Of a stretch of 14,491 bases of DNA, positions 1 to 7,207 are shown piece after piece. The stretch covers positions 1 through 14,491 of the forward strand of contig DLBP01000063.1 of the NCBI GenBank assembly GCA_002480165.1, written 5' to 3'. The position numbers and the translations under genes were made by a program. Numbering within the stretch: position 1 is the first letter of the stretch; the number at the start of each line of letters is the position of its first letter. This DNA is from Proteobacteria bacterium UBA7821. GTDB lineage: Bacteria > Pseudomonadota > Gammaproteobacteria > Comchoanobacterales > Comchoanobacteraceae. The notes under the pieces were generated by a model. The model saw only the letters and a list, made by a program, of their open reading frames with translations. It searched no databases and was not told the origin of the DNA.

Positions 1-335
1 ACACCATAGGCTAGTGCAAACCCACATTTTGACAACATCAAAAACAGCATAAACCACGCATAATTTGAGGTTAGTATTAAGCCTGTGAAAAACGTAACCC
101 CGATAGACAATCCAATCAAATAACTGCGTTTAATACCAACAAACTGCACAATGATCATCAAACATATTTGTGATAGAAATACGCCTGCATAACTCAAACT
201 GGCTTGGTACTGCATGTGCTCAGACGTAACACCCAAGTCAACCGCCACTAATGGCATAATCGATGCGAATGAGAGCGCCGTCAACCCAATAAAAAACTGT
301 GTAAAGAACATCACATAGGGAATTAACTTATTCAA
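1..335 (-). CDS. MFS transporter, N-terminal part (cut by window start)
   Basis: Reading leftward, this frame is open to the window edge and encodes the first 110 or so residues of a hydrophobic protein with several membrane helices separated by short polar loops. The first helix is followed by 'VDLGV' and the second leads into 'VGIKRSYLIG', a degenerate form of the MFS loop 2-3 motif. The pattern fits a DHA1-type drug/metabolite proton antiporter in the inner membrane; substrate unknown. I chose the TTG at 335 because AAGG (344-347) lies 8 bases before it and a strong minus-strand promoter (358-386) would start transcription near 351. In-frame ATGs at 398 and 413 lie within or upstream of that promoter, so they are unlikely starts, although gene callers may prefer 413. 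It is divergent from a second MFS gene. The 3' end lies outside the window. Confidence 0.75.
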   Translation of the reverse strand, partial: MNKLIPYVMFFTQFFIGLTALSFASIMPLVAVDLGVTSEHMQYQASLSYAGVFLSQICLMIIVQFVGIKRSYLIGLSIGVTFFTGLILTSNYAWFMLFLMLSKCGFALAYG

Positions 336-357
336 ATGGATAACCTTAAAATACTTT

Positions 358-386
358 ATTCTAACAGTCAAAACAGCGCTTTTCAA
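358..386 (-). promoter_or_regulatory. Sigma70-like promoter for the leftward MFS gene
   Basis: On the minus strand, TTGAAA (381-386) is followed after 17 bases by TAGAAT (358-363). This is a close match to the sigma70 consensus at optimal spacing. Transcription would begin near 351, just before the TTG start at 335. Confidence 0.6.
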
Positions 387-397
387 GCTGAGAAGCA

Positions 398-427
398 TTG
401 ACTTTGATGCCATATTTGGGTTATGAT
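398..427 (+). promoter_or_regulatory. Sigma70-like promoter for the rightward MFS gene
   Basis: TTGACT (398-403), an 18-base spacer and TATGAT (422-427) resemble a sigma70 promoter. The -10 box contains the ATG at 423, so that codon would lie upstream of the transcript and cannot be the start. The promoter sits back-to-back with the minus-strand promoter at 358-386. Confidence 0.55.
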
Positions 428-452
428 ACAAGAGACATTTTTTTGGCCCAAC

Positions 453-1679
453 ATGCACCCAGATTTAAAAACGATAACACCACTGATACCTTCTTTAATA
501 ACCGTGTTCTTTGCCTACATTGGCTTTAGTATTACCGTACCCATTATCACAGACATTTCCATGCACATGAACCAGGATGTCCGCTACCAATGGTTAACTA
601 TTCTCATGAGCGCCTACCCGATTGGTGCCATTTTAGGAGCCACATTAGTTGGCAGCGTTTCTGATGTAATCGGTCGAAAATCAACGTTATTGGCATCATT
701 AGGCGTCTCAGGCGTGCTCTATCTACTAACCGGATTGTGTATTGTTTATAGCGAGTGGCTCATCCTTGGAATCATTCGGATAACCCAAGGGCTAATTGAT
801 GCAAACATGGTGATTGCTCAACGTACCATTGCCGACGTTCTACCACAAAACCGACACAGTCGTTTTTTTAGTTACCTCTATTCGTTTCCAGCAACCGCCT
901 TCATCATTGGCCCATTAACACTTGCCTACTGTCTACCTGAAGTCATGGTGAATGAATGGCACTACTTTTGGCCATTTATGATACAAGCTTGTCTCATGGG
1001 GCTGTCATTTCTGATTATCCAGACCACATTCACCGACACCAAACAAATCAAATCCAATCGAACAATTCAACAAGATTTATGGCAGTTCATCACTGCATTA
1101 AGGCATCACTCGACCTATCGATCCATCACCATCTCAAACTGCTTGCTATTTTTTGTCTACCGAGGCTTTTTAAGTTTCTACCCCATCTATATCGCCGACT
1201 ACTTTAGCGCAAACCTGACGCTAAACAGCCACATCATATCCTGGATTGCCTCTGGAAGCCTTGTGACCTATTTATTCATCAATCCCACATTATCAAAACG
1301 ATTCTCGGAAACAAAAATTATCATAACGTGCAGTTGCCTCTTAAGCTTCTGTTTGTTAATAACAAGCTACACAACCAGTCTAAACTACGCAAGCTGGCTA
1401 CTAATGCTAGACAGCATCCTTGTGACTATCTGGATTCCGTCATGCTTGAGCCTAATTTCAAAACACAATATCAACCAAGACTATGGCAAGGCATTTGGAC
1501 AAAACCAATCGATTAAGATCTTCTCAGGCTTAGTGGTCAATTTAGTCTTTCCACTGATGCTGATGAGCCATAAACAGCTGCCTCTAATCTGTCTTAGCTT
1601 GGCATCCATTTGTGTTGCAGCCATGATGTCTATGATAGCAGCACAAGAATGCTTAACATCCTCTGGCATTAGAACTTAA
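453..1679 (+). CDS. MFS transporter, DHA1 (TetA/Bcr-like) type
   Basis: An inner-membrane transporter of 408 residues, the usual size for a 12-helix MFS protein. The loop between helices 2 and 3 carries motif A, 'GSVSDVIGRKS', at about residues 67-77. Helix 4 and the following loop carry 'RITQGLIDA' and 'RTIADVLP', followed by an arginine and a glycine-proline helix start. This signature belongs to the drug:proton antiporter (DHA1) group that includes TetA and Bcr. The substrate cannot be read from the sequence. I chose ATG 453 over the longer ATG 423 because 423 lies in the -10 box; no good Shine-Dalgarno precedes 453. The gene is divergent from another MFS gene, and its last 27 bases overlap the 3' end of the convergent membrane-protein gene. 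Confidence 0.85.
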   Translation: MHPDLKTITPLIPSLITVFFAYIGFSITVPIITDISMHMNQDVRYQWLTILMSAYPIGAILGATLVGSVSDVIGRKSTLLASLGVSGVLYLLTGLCIVYSEWLILGIIRITQGLIDANMVIAQRTIADVLPQNRHSRFFSYLYSFPATAFIIGPLTLAYCLPEVMVNEWHYFWPFMIQACLMGLSFLIIQTTFTDTKQIKSNRTIQQDLWQFITALRHHSTYRSITISNCLLFFVYRGFLSFYPIYIADYFSANLTLNSHIISWIASGSLVTYLFINPTLSKRFSETKIIITCSCLLSFCLLITSYTTSLNYASWLLMLDSILVTIWIPSCLSLISKHNINQDYGKAFGQNQSIKIFSGLVVNLVFPLMLMSHKQLPLICLSLASICVAAMMSMIAAQECLTSSGIRT

Positions 1680-2600
1680 ATCCTTTTTTTCGATCTCTTT
1701 AATGACTGTTTTTGCAGACCTAACCTGATATAACGACACCACCCGCATCAGAGCAACAGCAGACAGTGGTTTGTTTAATAGTCGCCCCACACCACGGTTT
1801 GGTAGTAGCCCCGATGATAAGACTAAGATAGCCAAGGTATAAAACCTAGACACCCTGTCTTGTCGCTTCATTGCTTGCTGAACGGATGGATCACTAGAAA
1901 ACCCTGACGCTCGCAGTAGACTCAAACCCGCTTCAGTAACACACGGACACACACCAACAATAACAGACATGAAAGATAACAATGCCTGCCCAGACATACC
2001 AAGTAGCAACCAACTGGTTGATAGCAGGGTTGCTGATGTGACGGCAATGGATAAGAAATTCGTTTTGTTCCTCCGACACGCACAACAGCTATTAACACTA
2101 GGCCCCCCTTGGCTCTGAGCCCACACAACAAGAAAAATATCGTGCAGAAATAAGTGTCTGGAAAGACCCAAGACTGGACTGGTCAGTAGTGAAATGGCAG
2201 AGGCCACCCAGGCTATCATAATTAAAAGAGAGGTATTGATATTCGAATCGTTAGTCCTAGCGTATGCGATCGAACCACAACCAAATATCGCCGCTATAAT
2301 GGATAAAGCGATTCGGTTGGCTGGAAAAATAGCACTCAGACAAATACACAATACCTGGCCTAGTACACAACAGTGAATCTGCCAAGGCCTCTGCTTGGCC
2401 CGACTGTAATAGTCACGAGCGAGCGACCAAGCGCCGTAGCCTGTCACACCCAACACGGCCAGCCAAAAGGACTGAACTGTCACTGGCACAAGCTGTGGCA
2501 TGGCTAATAATAATAGACCGTATACCAACAAATCAGCTCGTGAATTAGCTCTGGATAATCGACTCTTAGCTACCAATGGACCTCTCCTTCTATTTGCCAT
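1653..2600 (-). CDS. Unidentified cysteine-rich multi-pass membrane protein
   Basis: I do not recognise the family. From ATG 2600 it has 315 residues: a basic N-terminus with six Arg and two Lys in the first 21 residues, then hydrophobic segments at about 24-40, 44-60, 75-92, 97-113, 124-142, 181-201 and 205-221, with shorter ones near 150-161 and 253-266. The C-terminal tail (about 290-315) is polar and charged. It has eleven cysteines, including 'CCAC' at 172-175 in a basic loop and 'CPC' at 218-220 in a helix. The first helices loosely recall the membrane part of TgpA-like transglutaminases, but no enzymatic domain follows. The longer frame to 2651 begins with TTG and overlaps the neighbour's Shine-Dalgarno, so it is unlikely. 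It is divergent from the S9 peptidase and convergent with the MFS gene, overlapping its end by 27 bases. Confidence 0.7.
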   Translation of the reverse strand: MANRRRGPLVAKSRLSRANSRADLLVYGLLLLAMPQLVPVTVQSFWLAVLGVTGYGAWSLARDYYSRAKQRPWQIHCCVLGQVLCICLSAIFPANRIALSIIAAIFGCGSIAYARTNDSNINTSLLIMIAWVASAISLLTSPVLGLSRHLFLHDIFLVVWAQSQGGPSVNSCCACRRNKTNFLSIAVTSATLLSTSWLLLGMSGQALLSFMSVIVGVCPCVTEAGLSLLRASGFSSDPSVQQAMKRQDRVSRFYTLAILVLSSGLLPNRGVGRLLNKPLSAVALMRVVSLYQVRSAKTVIKEIEKKDLSSNARGC

Positions 2601-2604
2601 TTCT

Positions 2605-2633
2605 TTGACACAAAACAAGCTATAGTTTATCCT
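2605..2633 (+). promoter_or_regulatory. Sigma70-like promoter for the S9 peptidase
   Basis: TTGACA (2605-2610, perfect -35), a 17-base spacer and TATCCT (2628-2633, four of six) place the transcript start near 2640. That gives a leader of about 22 bases containing AGAGGTGA (2651-2658) before ATG 2662. Confidence 0.5.
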
Positions 2634-2651
2634 AATCGATGAGAAATGCAA
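2624..2651 (-). promoter_or_regulatory. Possible promoter for the membrane protein, overlapping the opposing one
   Basis: On the minus strand, TTGCAT (2646-2651), 16 bases and TAAACT (2624-2629) form a moderate sigma70 match (four of six in each box). It would start transcription near 2617, just before ATG 2600. Its -10 box is next to or within the -10 region of the opposing S9 peptidase promoter. Confidence 0.3.
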
Positions 2652-2661
2652 GAGGTGACCT

Positions 2662-4473
2662 ATGGCGCTATCGATTAGCTGGATTATTCAACAAACAGAG
2701 TGTCTCACCGAATTAAGAAATTCAGACAAGCGGGTCTGTTGGATACAAAAAAAGCAAATCGGCCAACAATATCACAACCAACTATACTGTTATTTTCTTG
2801 GGGAAATCACTATAATCAGCGACCAAACACACTCGGTGAAAAGTCACATTCATACCTATGGTGGCGGTAGTTTCTGGTTGAACAATGAATACCTCTGGTA
2901 TAGCAACGAACTCGACGGACAACTGTATTGCTATGACTTTTCATACCAACAGCTAAAACAGATCACCATGCCTGAGCAAACTGACCATTGGGTGTTTGCC
3001 GATGGATACATGACCCAATCTGGTGATTCAATTTGTGTGGCCGAACGACACCAGTCAGGCACCGTTAAATACGCACTGGTCTGGATACATTCTGCGAATG
3101 GCCTGGTTGAGGTCATTGACGACCAAGATGACTTCTATGCCTACCCTAGACTCAATCAAGATGAAACAGCAATATGTTGGATTAGCTGGCAAAAAGGCCA
3201 CATGCCTTGGCAAGAAAACAAACTAAATGTGGCTAATTTTAATCAACAACAGATTCACTCAAAAGAGCAACTATCCGGATCGAATCGAAGCTACAGCCAA
3301 CCCATTTGGCATCAAGACAGCCTAATTTATCTACATGATGGTACTGGCTTTTCTAATCCATATCGCCGACAAGATCAACAGGAAATCCCACTCCATCCAT
3401 GTCCCATTGACATGGGCGAGCCGCTATGGCAACTTGGCGTCAGCACCCTGTGTCTACTCGATGAATCAACCTTAGCGATTCGTTGTCAACACCAAGCACA
3501 TCATGCCATCAACTTGATTGACCTCAATACAAACCACGTGCGTTCTGAGGTCATTGAAAATACTGAGTTCAAACCCTATTTAGCTGGCTATGACCAACAG
3601 TTATTTTGCCTTGTGAATGAGCCAACAACATTAACAGGGCTGAGTCTCATCAATCTGACCACCCAAACAACCCACTATCTCGTTAGCCCACCGACGTGTG
3701 ACTATCAGGAATGGTCTCTCCCCAAACCCCTTCAGATCGATACCCTTCGTGGTGTGATTTATGCATTTTTATACCTACCAGCGGTTATTAATCACCAACC
3801 ACTGCCTCTAATTGTCAACTGCCACAGTGGGCCTACAGCCAGTTTGAGTAATGCACTCAAACCCTTAACCCAATACTGGTGCCATCACGGCTATGCTGTG
3901 CTCGATGTTGCTTACTCAGGAACGGTAGGATATGGAAAATCCTACCAACAACGACTGGATGGGCACTACGGATTAATGGATTCACAAGACTGTATCGAAG
4001 CAACACAATACGTCTTAGACCACTACCCCATCCATCCAAATTGTGTCGCGATCAGAGGGAAAAGCTCGGGAGGATTCACAGCACTGAATGGAATGATTCA
4101 GTCCAATCTATTTTCCGCAGGGATCATATATTATGGAATCACCAATTTAGTCGGTCTTGACCAGACAACCCATGCATTTGAGTCAGGCTACTTATCAACG
4201 CTGGTGAAACCAGCTGATCAATACAGTCGCTCACCAATCAATCATATCGACTCAATACAAGCACCGCTACTGCTACTGTATGGCGACCAAGATCCTGTGG
4301 TCCCGCTAGCACAGGCAGAAAGTATGATAGCGCGCTTAACGAAGATCAACCATCCCATATCATCAAAATGCTACCACGGTGAGGGTCATGGATTTTCGAA
4401 GCCTGAACACCAAGAGCACGCGATGTCATTAGAGCACTCGTTCTTAGAAAAACAATTCAAGTTACCATCTTAG
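2662..4473 (+). CDS. S9-family serine peptidase (prolyl oligopeptidase type)
   Basis: A 603-residue peptidase of the prolyl oligopeptidase/acylaminoacyl-peptidase family. Such enzymes cleave short peptides, usually in the cytoplasm. No signal peptide is seen. Residues about 1-350 are rich in Trp/Tyr/Gln and strand-like repeats, as expected for the beta-propeller that gates the active site. The C-terminal alpha/beta-hydrolase domain (about 360-603) holds the triad: Ser468 in 'RGKSSGG' (465-471), Asp544 in 'GDQDPVVP' (541-548) and His576 in 'GEGHGF'. 'SGTVGYGKSY' before the serine is the family's usual oxyanion-side segment. ATG 2662 is supported by AGAGGTGA at 2651-2658. It is divergent from the cysteine-rich membrane protein, and its last 17 bases overlap the end of convergent djlA. 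The physiological substrate is unknown. Confidence 0.92.
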   Translation: MALSISWIIQQTECLTELRNSDKRVCWIQKKQIGQQYHNQLYCYFLGEITIISDQTHSVKSHIHTYGGGSFWLNNEYLWYSNELDGQLYCYDFSYQQLKQITMPEQTDHWVFADGYMTQSGDSICVAERHQSGTVKYALVWIHSANGLVEVIDDQDDFYAYPRLNQDETAICWISWQKGHMPWQENKLNVANFNQQQIHSKEQLSGSNRSYSQPIWHQDSLIYLHDGTGFSNPYRRQDQQEIPLHPCPIDMGEPLWQLGVSTLCLLDESTLAIRCQHQAHHAINLIDLNTNHVRSEVIENTEFKPYLAGYDQQLFCLVNEPTTLTGLSLINLTTQTTHYLVSPPTCDYQEWSLPKPLQIDTLRGVIYAFLYLPAVINHQPLPLIVNCHSGPTASLSNALKPLTQYWCHHGYAVLDVAYSGTVGYGKSYQQRLDGHYGLMDSQDCIEATQYVLDHYPIHPNCVAIRGKSSGGFTALNGMIQSNLFSAGIIYYGITNLVGLDQTTHAFESGYLSTLVKPADQYSRSPINHIDSIQAPLLLLYGDQDPVVPLAQAESMIARLTKINHPISSKCYHGEGHGFSKPEHQEHAMSLEHSFLEKQFKLPS

Positions 4474-5221
4474 CTGTTTTGATGGTGTCATAAGCTGCTT
4501 TAATGGCTTGTGTTTTCTCTTTGGCTAAATTCAGCATTTCCTCGGGAAGCCCCTGTGAGACAAGGCGGTCTGGGTGATTTTTCAGCATCAGTTTTTTGTA
4601 TGCTTTTTTAATGTCATCCCAGGGTGTCTCTGGAGTCACACCCAGGGTGTGATAAGCTTGATCCAGTTCGCCTACTCGATTAGCACGATTGAAACCTTGA
4701 TATTGTTGACGACCATAACCGGATTGCTGTTGATAGCGACCAAATAAAACATCTCGAATCCTGTCTAATTTTTGCATTTTCTTGGGTGAGACATGACCAT
4801 CAATTTGGGTTATTTTGGTCTGTATCTCATAAAATATTCGATACAGATGTATATTTAAACCAATGTGTCGCTTTAAATCTGTTAACGCTTGATCTAAATT
4901 GAAATCTGCTGATTTGCCTGTGTTAAATGCATTGATGGCTTGTTTTTTTGCCTGATCACTCAAGTTAAATAGCCGCATGGTCTGCTGTGCCATCTGTATC
5001 TCTTCAGATGATATTTTACCATCGGCTTTTGCCAAATGCCCCATCACCGAAAATGTGATATCAAAAAACACCTGCTGGGAATGACTGTGATGACTCGTAT
5101 ACTGATGACGCATCACACCATAATCAAACTGACGCCCGATATAATAGCCAACGATGGCCCCCAACAAACCTTTGATTAGGACCAGTCCCATGACCGTTCC
5201 AAACAACCGCCCCCAGATCAT
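4457..5221 (-). CDS. djlA: DjlA-like membrane-anchored J-domain co-chaperone
   Basis: A 254-residue type III membrane protein that would stimulate DnaK (Hsp70) at the inner membrane. Domains in order: a short N-terminus with one glycine-rich transmembrane helix (about 9-27) containing the G-x-x-x-G spacing typical of DjlA dimerisation; a TerB-like helical domain (about 50-160) with acidic metal-site-like segments 'ADGKISSEE' (66-74) and 'IDGHVSPKK' (140-148); a Gln/Tyr/Gly-rich linker (about 163-180); and a C-terminal J domain (about 187-250) with the essential HPD at 216-218. Size and order match DjlA of Escherichia, Legionella and Coxiella. Its ATG overlaps the idi stop codon (ATGA), so it is probably translated by coupling to idi. 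I see no separate promoter. Confidence 0.93.
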   Translation of the reverse strand: MIWGRLFGTVMGLVLIKGLLGAIVGYYIGRQFDYGVMRHQYTSHHSHSQQVFFDITFSVMGHLAKADGKISSEEIQMAQQTMRLFNLSDQAKKQAINAFNTGKSADFNLDQALTDLKRHIGLNIHLYRIFYEIQTKITQIDGHVSPKKMQKLDRIRDVLFGRYQQQSGYGRQQYQGFNRANRVGELDQAYHTLGVTPETPWDDIKKAYKKLMLKNHPDRLVSQGLPEEMLNLAKEKTQAIKAAYDTIKTAKMVT

Positions 5222-5757
5222 TTATCTGATTCCATGTTAGGCTTTGCCAGCGTTAAAACAGCCTTCAACCAGGGCGTGAAGCGTTGTGGCATGTGCTCGA
5301 CTGCCGCCAAAAGCTCGCTGTAATCATACCAAACCAGCTGAGCGACTTCATCTGGATTACTCATTGGCAGTGATTCATCGTAATAACCAACATACACGTA
5401 ATCTAATTCATGTTCATGCAGATCTGGTGAGAAAGTGTGCTGATAATAAAACTTTGACACAAAAGACAACTGAGTAAAGGTTATGTTGAGTTCAAAGTCC
5501 AAGCGCTTGATTGCCGAGTCTAGACAATTCTCTCCAGGCTGAGGATGACTGCAACAGGTGTTTGACCACAAATTTGGGCAGTGGTATTTGGTCGATTGGC
5601 GTTGTTGCAACAACACCTCTAACCGTGACGCATGATGACGGTACAGCAACACTGAGAAAGCTCTGTGTAACCAATTTTTCTGATGAGCTTCTAATTTCTC
5701 AGCAGTGCCGATTGGCTGGTCATTTTTATCTACAAGAATCACATCGGGCTGCTTCAT
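5218..5757 (-). CDS. idi: Isopentenyl-diphosphate delta-isomerase, type 1
   Basis: Interconverts IPP and DMAPP, the last step of the mevalonate route encoded opposite. The protein has 179 residues (E. coli Idi has 182) and a Nudix-fold core. Catalytic Cys69 lies in 'NTCCSHPQPGE' (67-76 or so). Metal ligands H25, H31, H71, E115 and E117 are present in 'AHQKNWLHRAF', 'CSHP' and 'HEHELDY'. 'FTPWLKAV' near 160-167 matches the C-terminal 'FSPW' of the family. I chose ATG 5757: the longer frame begins with TTG at 5805, inside the promoter. An AGG at 5771-5773 is a distant Shine-Dalgarno, 13 bases from the start. It is divergent from the HMG-CoA reductase operon across 166 bases and followed by djlA with an ATGA overlap. 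Confidence 0.95.
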   Translation of the reverse strand: MKQPDVILVDKNDQPIGTAEKLEAHQKNWLHRAFSVLLYRHHASRLEVLLQQRQSTKYHCPNLWSNTCCSHPQPGENCLDSAIKRLDFELNITFTQLSFVSKFYYQHTFSPDLHEHELDYVYVGYYDESLPMSNPDEVAQLVWYDYSELLAAVEHMPQRFTPWLKAVLTLAKPNMESDK

Positions 5758-5783
5758 GTGCTTACACAAACCTAAATAGAAAC

Positions 5784-5812
5784 AAAATAACACTTTTTTT
5801 AACAACTTTCAA
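5784..5812 (-). promoter_or_regulatory. Sigma70-like promoter for idi-djlA
   Basis: On the minus strand, TTGAAA (5807-5812), a 17-base spacer with a run of seven A, and TATTTT (5784-5789). Transcription would start near 5777, about 20 bases before the idi ATG at 5757. Confidence 0.6.
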
Positions 5813-5868
5813 TCAAAAAACAATATTTTAAATCTTATTTGGCATCAAACGAATTTCCAAAAGACTAG

Positions 5869-5897
5869 ATGACAAGTCGACCATCAACCGCTATAAT
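5869..5897 (+). promoter_or_regulatory. Sigma70-like promoter for the mevalonate operon
   Basis: ATGACA (5869-5874), a 17-base spacer and a perfect TATAAT (5892-5897). Transcription would start near 5904, giving a leader of about 20 bases with a CAGAGA Shine-Dalgarno-like stretch (5912-5917) before ATG 5924. Confidence 0.65.
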
Positions 5898-5923
5898 GAG
5901 CTATTTAGTCTCAGAGATCCGTT

Positions 5924-7207
5924 ATGAACAACCCAGCCAATTCGTCCAGTGGTTTTAATCAGAAAACACTGCCAGAAAAGCACCGCTGGCTCGAAAAGCA
6001 TACCAAGCTAACTCAACAAGATCTTAACTATCTGTCTCAAGCAGACACACACACCTCATACACCATCACCAGCAGCCTAATTGAGAATGTAGTTGGTACT
6101 TTTCACTTGCCCATTGGCATTATCCCCTACATTAACATCAACCAGCAGGTATATACTGTACCACTGGCTGTTGAAGAAAGTTCAATTGTTGCTGCGTGCA
6201 ACAAGATGTCAAAAGATATCGACAAACGTGGTGGCCAAATAACGGCTTCTCACACTGGCTCAAGCATTCTTGGGCAAGTGGTTATCAATGAACTCAGTAG
6301 TGAACAATATCAGCAATTATCCAATTGCCTAACAGCCAACATGAACTCATGGATCGACACCCTCCACACTGGCTTACTGCGCCAAATGAAACAGCGTGGC
6401 GGCGGCCTACATCGCTGGCATCTGAAGTCCTATCTAACTGACTGCCAGCATCACACAGCCAGTTTATTTGTCGAACTAAACACCGTGGATGCGATGGGAG
6501 CCAATCTGGTTACACAAACGTGTGAGTGGCTGGCAAGGAGCATTGAATCCCAACTCAACCAATCCACACTGCTATCCATTGTCTGCAATTACTCTGAATC
6601 CGCATTGGTTGAGGCAGTCTGCCGTTACCCCATCGACAGGTCACTGGGGCATCGCATTAGCCAAGCATCACAATTTGCAACACTGGACATACATCGAGCA
6701 ACAACACACAACAAAGGCATTATGAATGCCATCGATGGATTAATGGTCGCTACAGGCAATGATTGGCGCGCCGTGTCTGCATCGATGCATGCCTATGCGT
6801 GTCGAACCGGACAATATCAACCCTTAAGCCAATGGCATTACCGAGACAACCATCTAGAAGGCAGACTGGTTGCGCCCATTCAGGTTGGCACTGTTGGAGG
6901 CGTCACTCGAATTCATCCTGATGCTCAATTATGTCTCAAACTACTGAATCAGCCCAGCTCACAAGATTTAGCCATTATCGCTGGATCAATCGGCCTAGTG
7001 CAAAATTTAGCAGCACTCAGTGCTCTGGTTGATGGTGGATTAATCGCAGGCCACATGCGGCTTCACATTGACAATATGCTACTTGCTCATGGGGTTGCAC
7101 ATGAGACCCAAGCGCGGCTTAGACCCATCTTAATTGAACACATCAAAACACACCAATCGATTCAGCCAAGTGATATCACACACTACTTAAACCAGCTCGA
7201 CTTATGA
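5924..7207 (+). CDS. mvaA: Hydroxymethylglutaryl-CoA reductase, class II
   Basis: Reduces HMG-CoA to mevalonate with two NAD(P)H. It is a soluble 427-residue protein with no membrane anchor, as in the bacterial class II enzymes (Pseudomonas mevalonii, 428). Visible signatures: 'ENVVGTFHLPIG' (54-65), 'VEESSIVAA' (83-91) with the catalytic glutamate, 'DAMGANLV' (189-196) in the NAD(P)-binding domain, 'HNKGIMNAIDGL' (262-273) with Lys264, 'ATGND' ending in Asp280, and 'GHMRLH' with His381. These align with Glu83, Lys267, Asp283 and His381 of P. mevalonii. Cofactor preference is not settled by this. It is the first gene of the plus-strand operon, and its stop overlaps the next start as ATGA at 7204-7207. 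HMG-CoA synthase is not in the window. Confidence 0.97.
   Translation: MNNPANSSSGFNQKTLPEKHRWLEKHTKLTQQDLNYLSQADTHTSYTITSSLIENVVGTFHLPIGIIPYININQQVYTVPLAVEESSIVAACNKMSKDIDKRGGQITASHTGSSILGQVVINELSSEQYQQLSNCLTANMNSWIDTLHTGLLRQMKQRGGGLHRWHLKSYLTDCQHHTASLFVELNTVDAMGANLVTQTCEWLARSIESQLNQSTLLSIVCNYSESALVEAVCRYPIDRSLGHRISQASQFATLDIHRATTHNKGIMNAIDGLMVATGNDWRAVSASMHAYACRTGQYQPLSQWHYRDNHLEGRLVAPIQVGTVGGVTRIHPDAQLCLKLLNQPSSQDLAIIAGSIGLVQNLAALSALVDGGLIAGHMRLHIDNMLLAHGVAHETQARLRPILIEHIKTHQSIQPSDITHYLNQLDL

Noticed and set aside
423..452. ATG 423 as start of the rightward MFS gene
   Set aside because: It lies inside a TATGAT -10 box, so it would not be on the transcript.
1680..1692. Run of seven T after the MFS gene as an intrinsic terminator
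   Set aside because: No adjacent GC-rich stem; the only nearby pairing (AATGC/GCATT) has a 13-base loop and is separated from the T-run.
1653..2600. Membrane protein as a TgpA-like transglutaminase broken by a frameshift
   Set aside because: Only a loose similarity in the spacing of the first helices; no transglutaminase remnant follows and the frame is intact.
5758..5805. N-terminal extension of idi from a TTG codon
   Set aside because: It would begin in the promoter; the protein from 5757 already matches the family's length.
5286..5831. Plus-strand open frames opposite idi
   Set aside because: They are shadows of the idi frame with no recognisable domain or ribosome-binding site.
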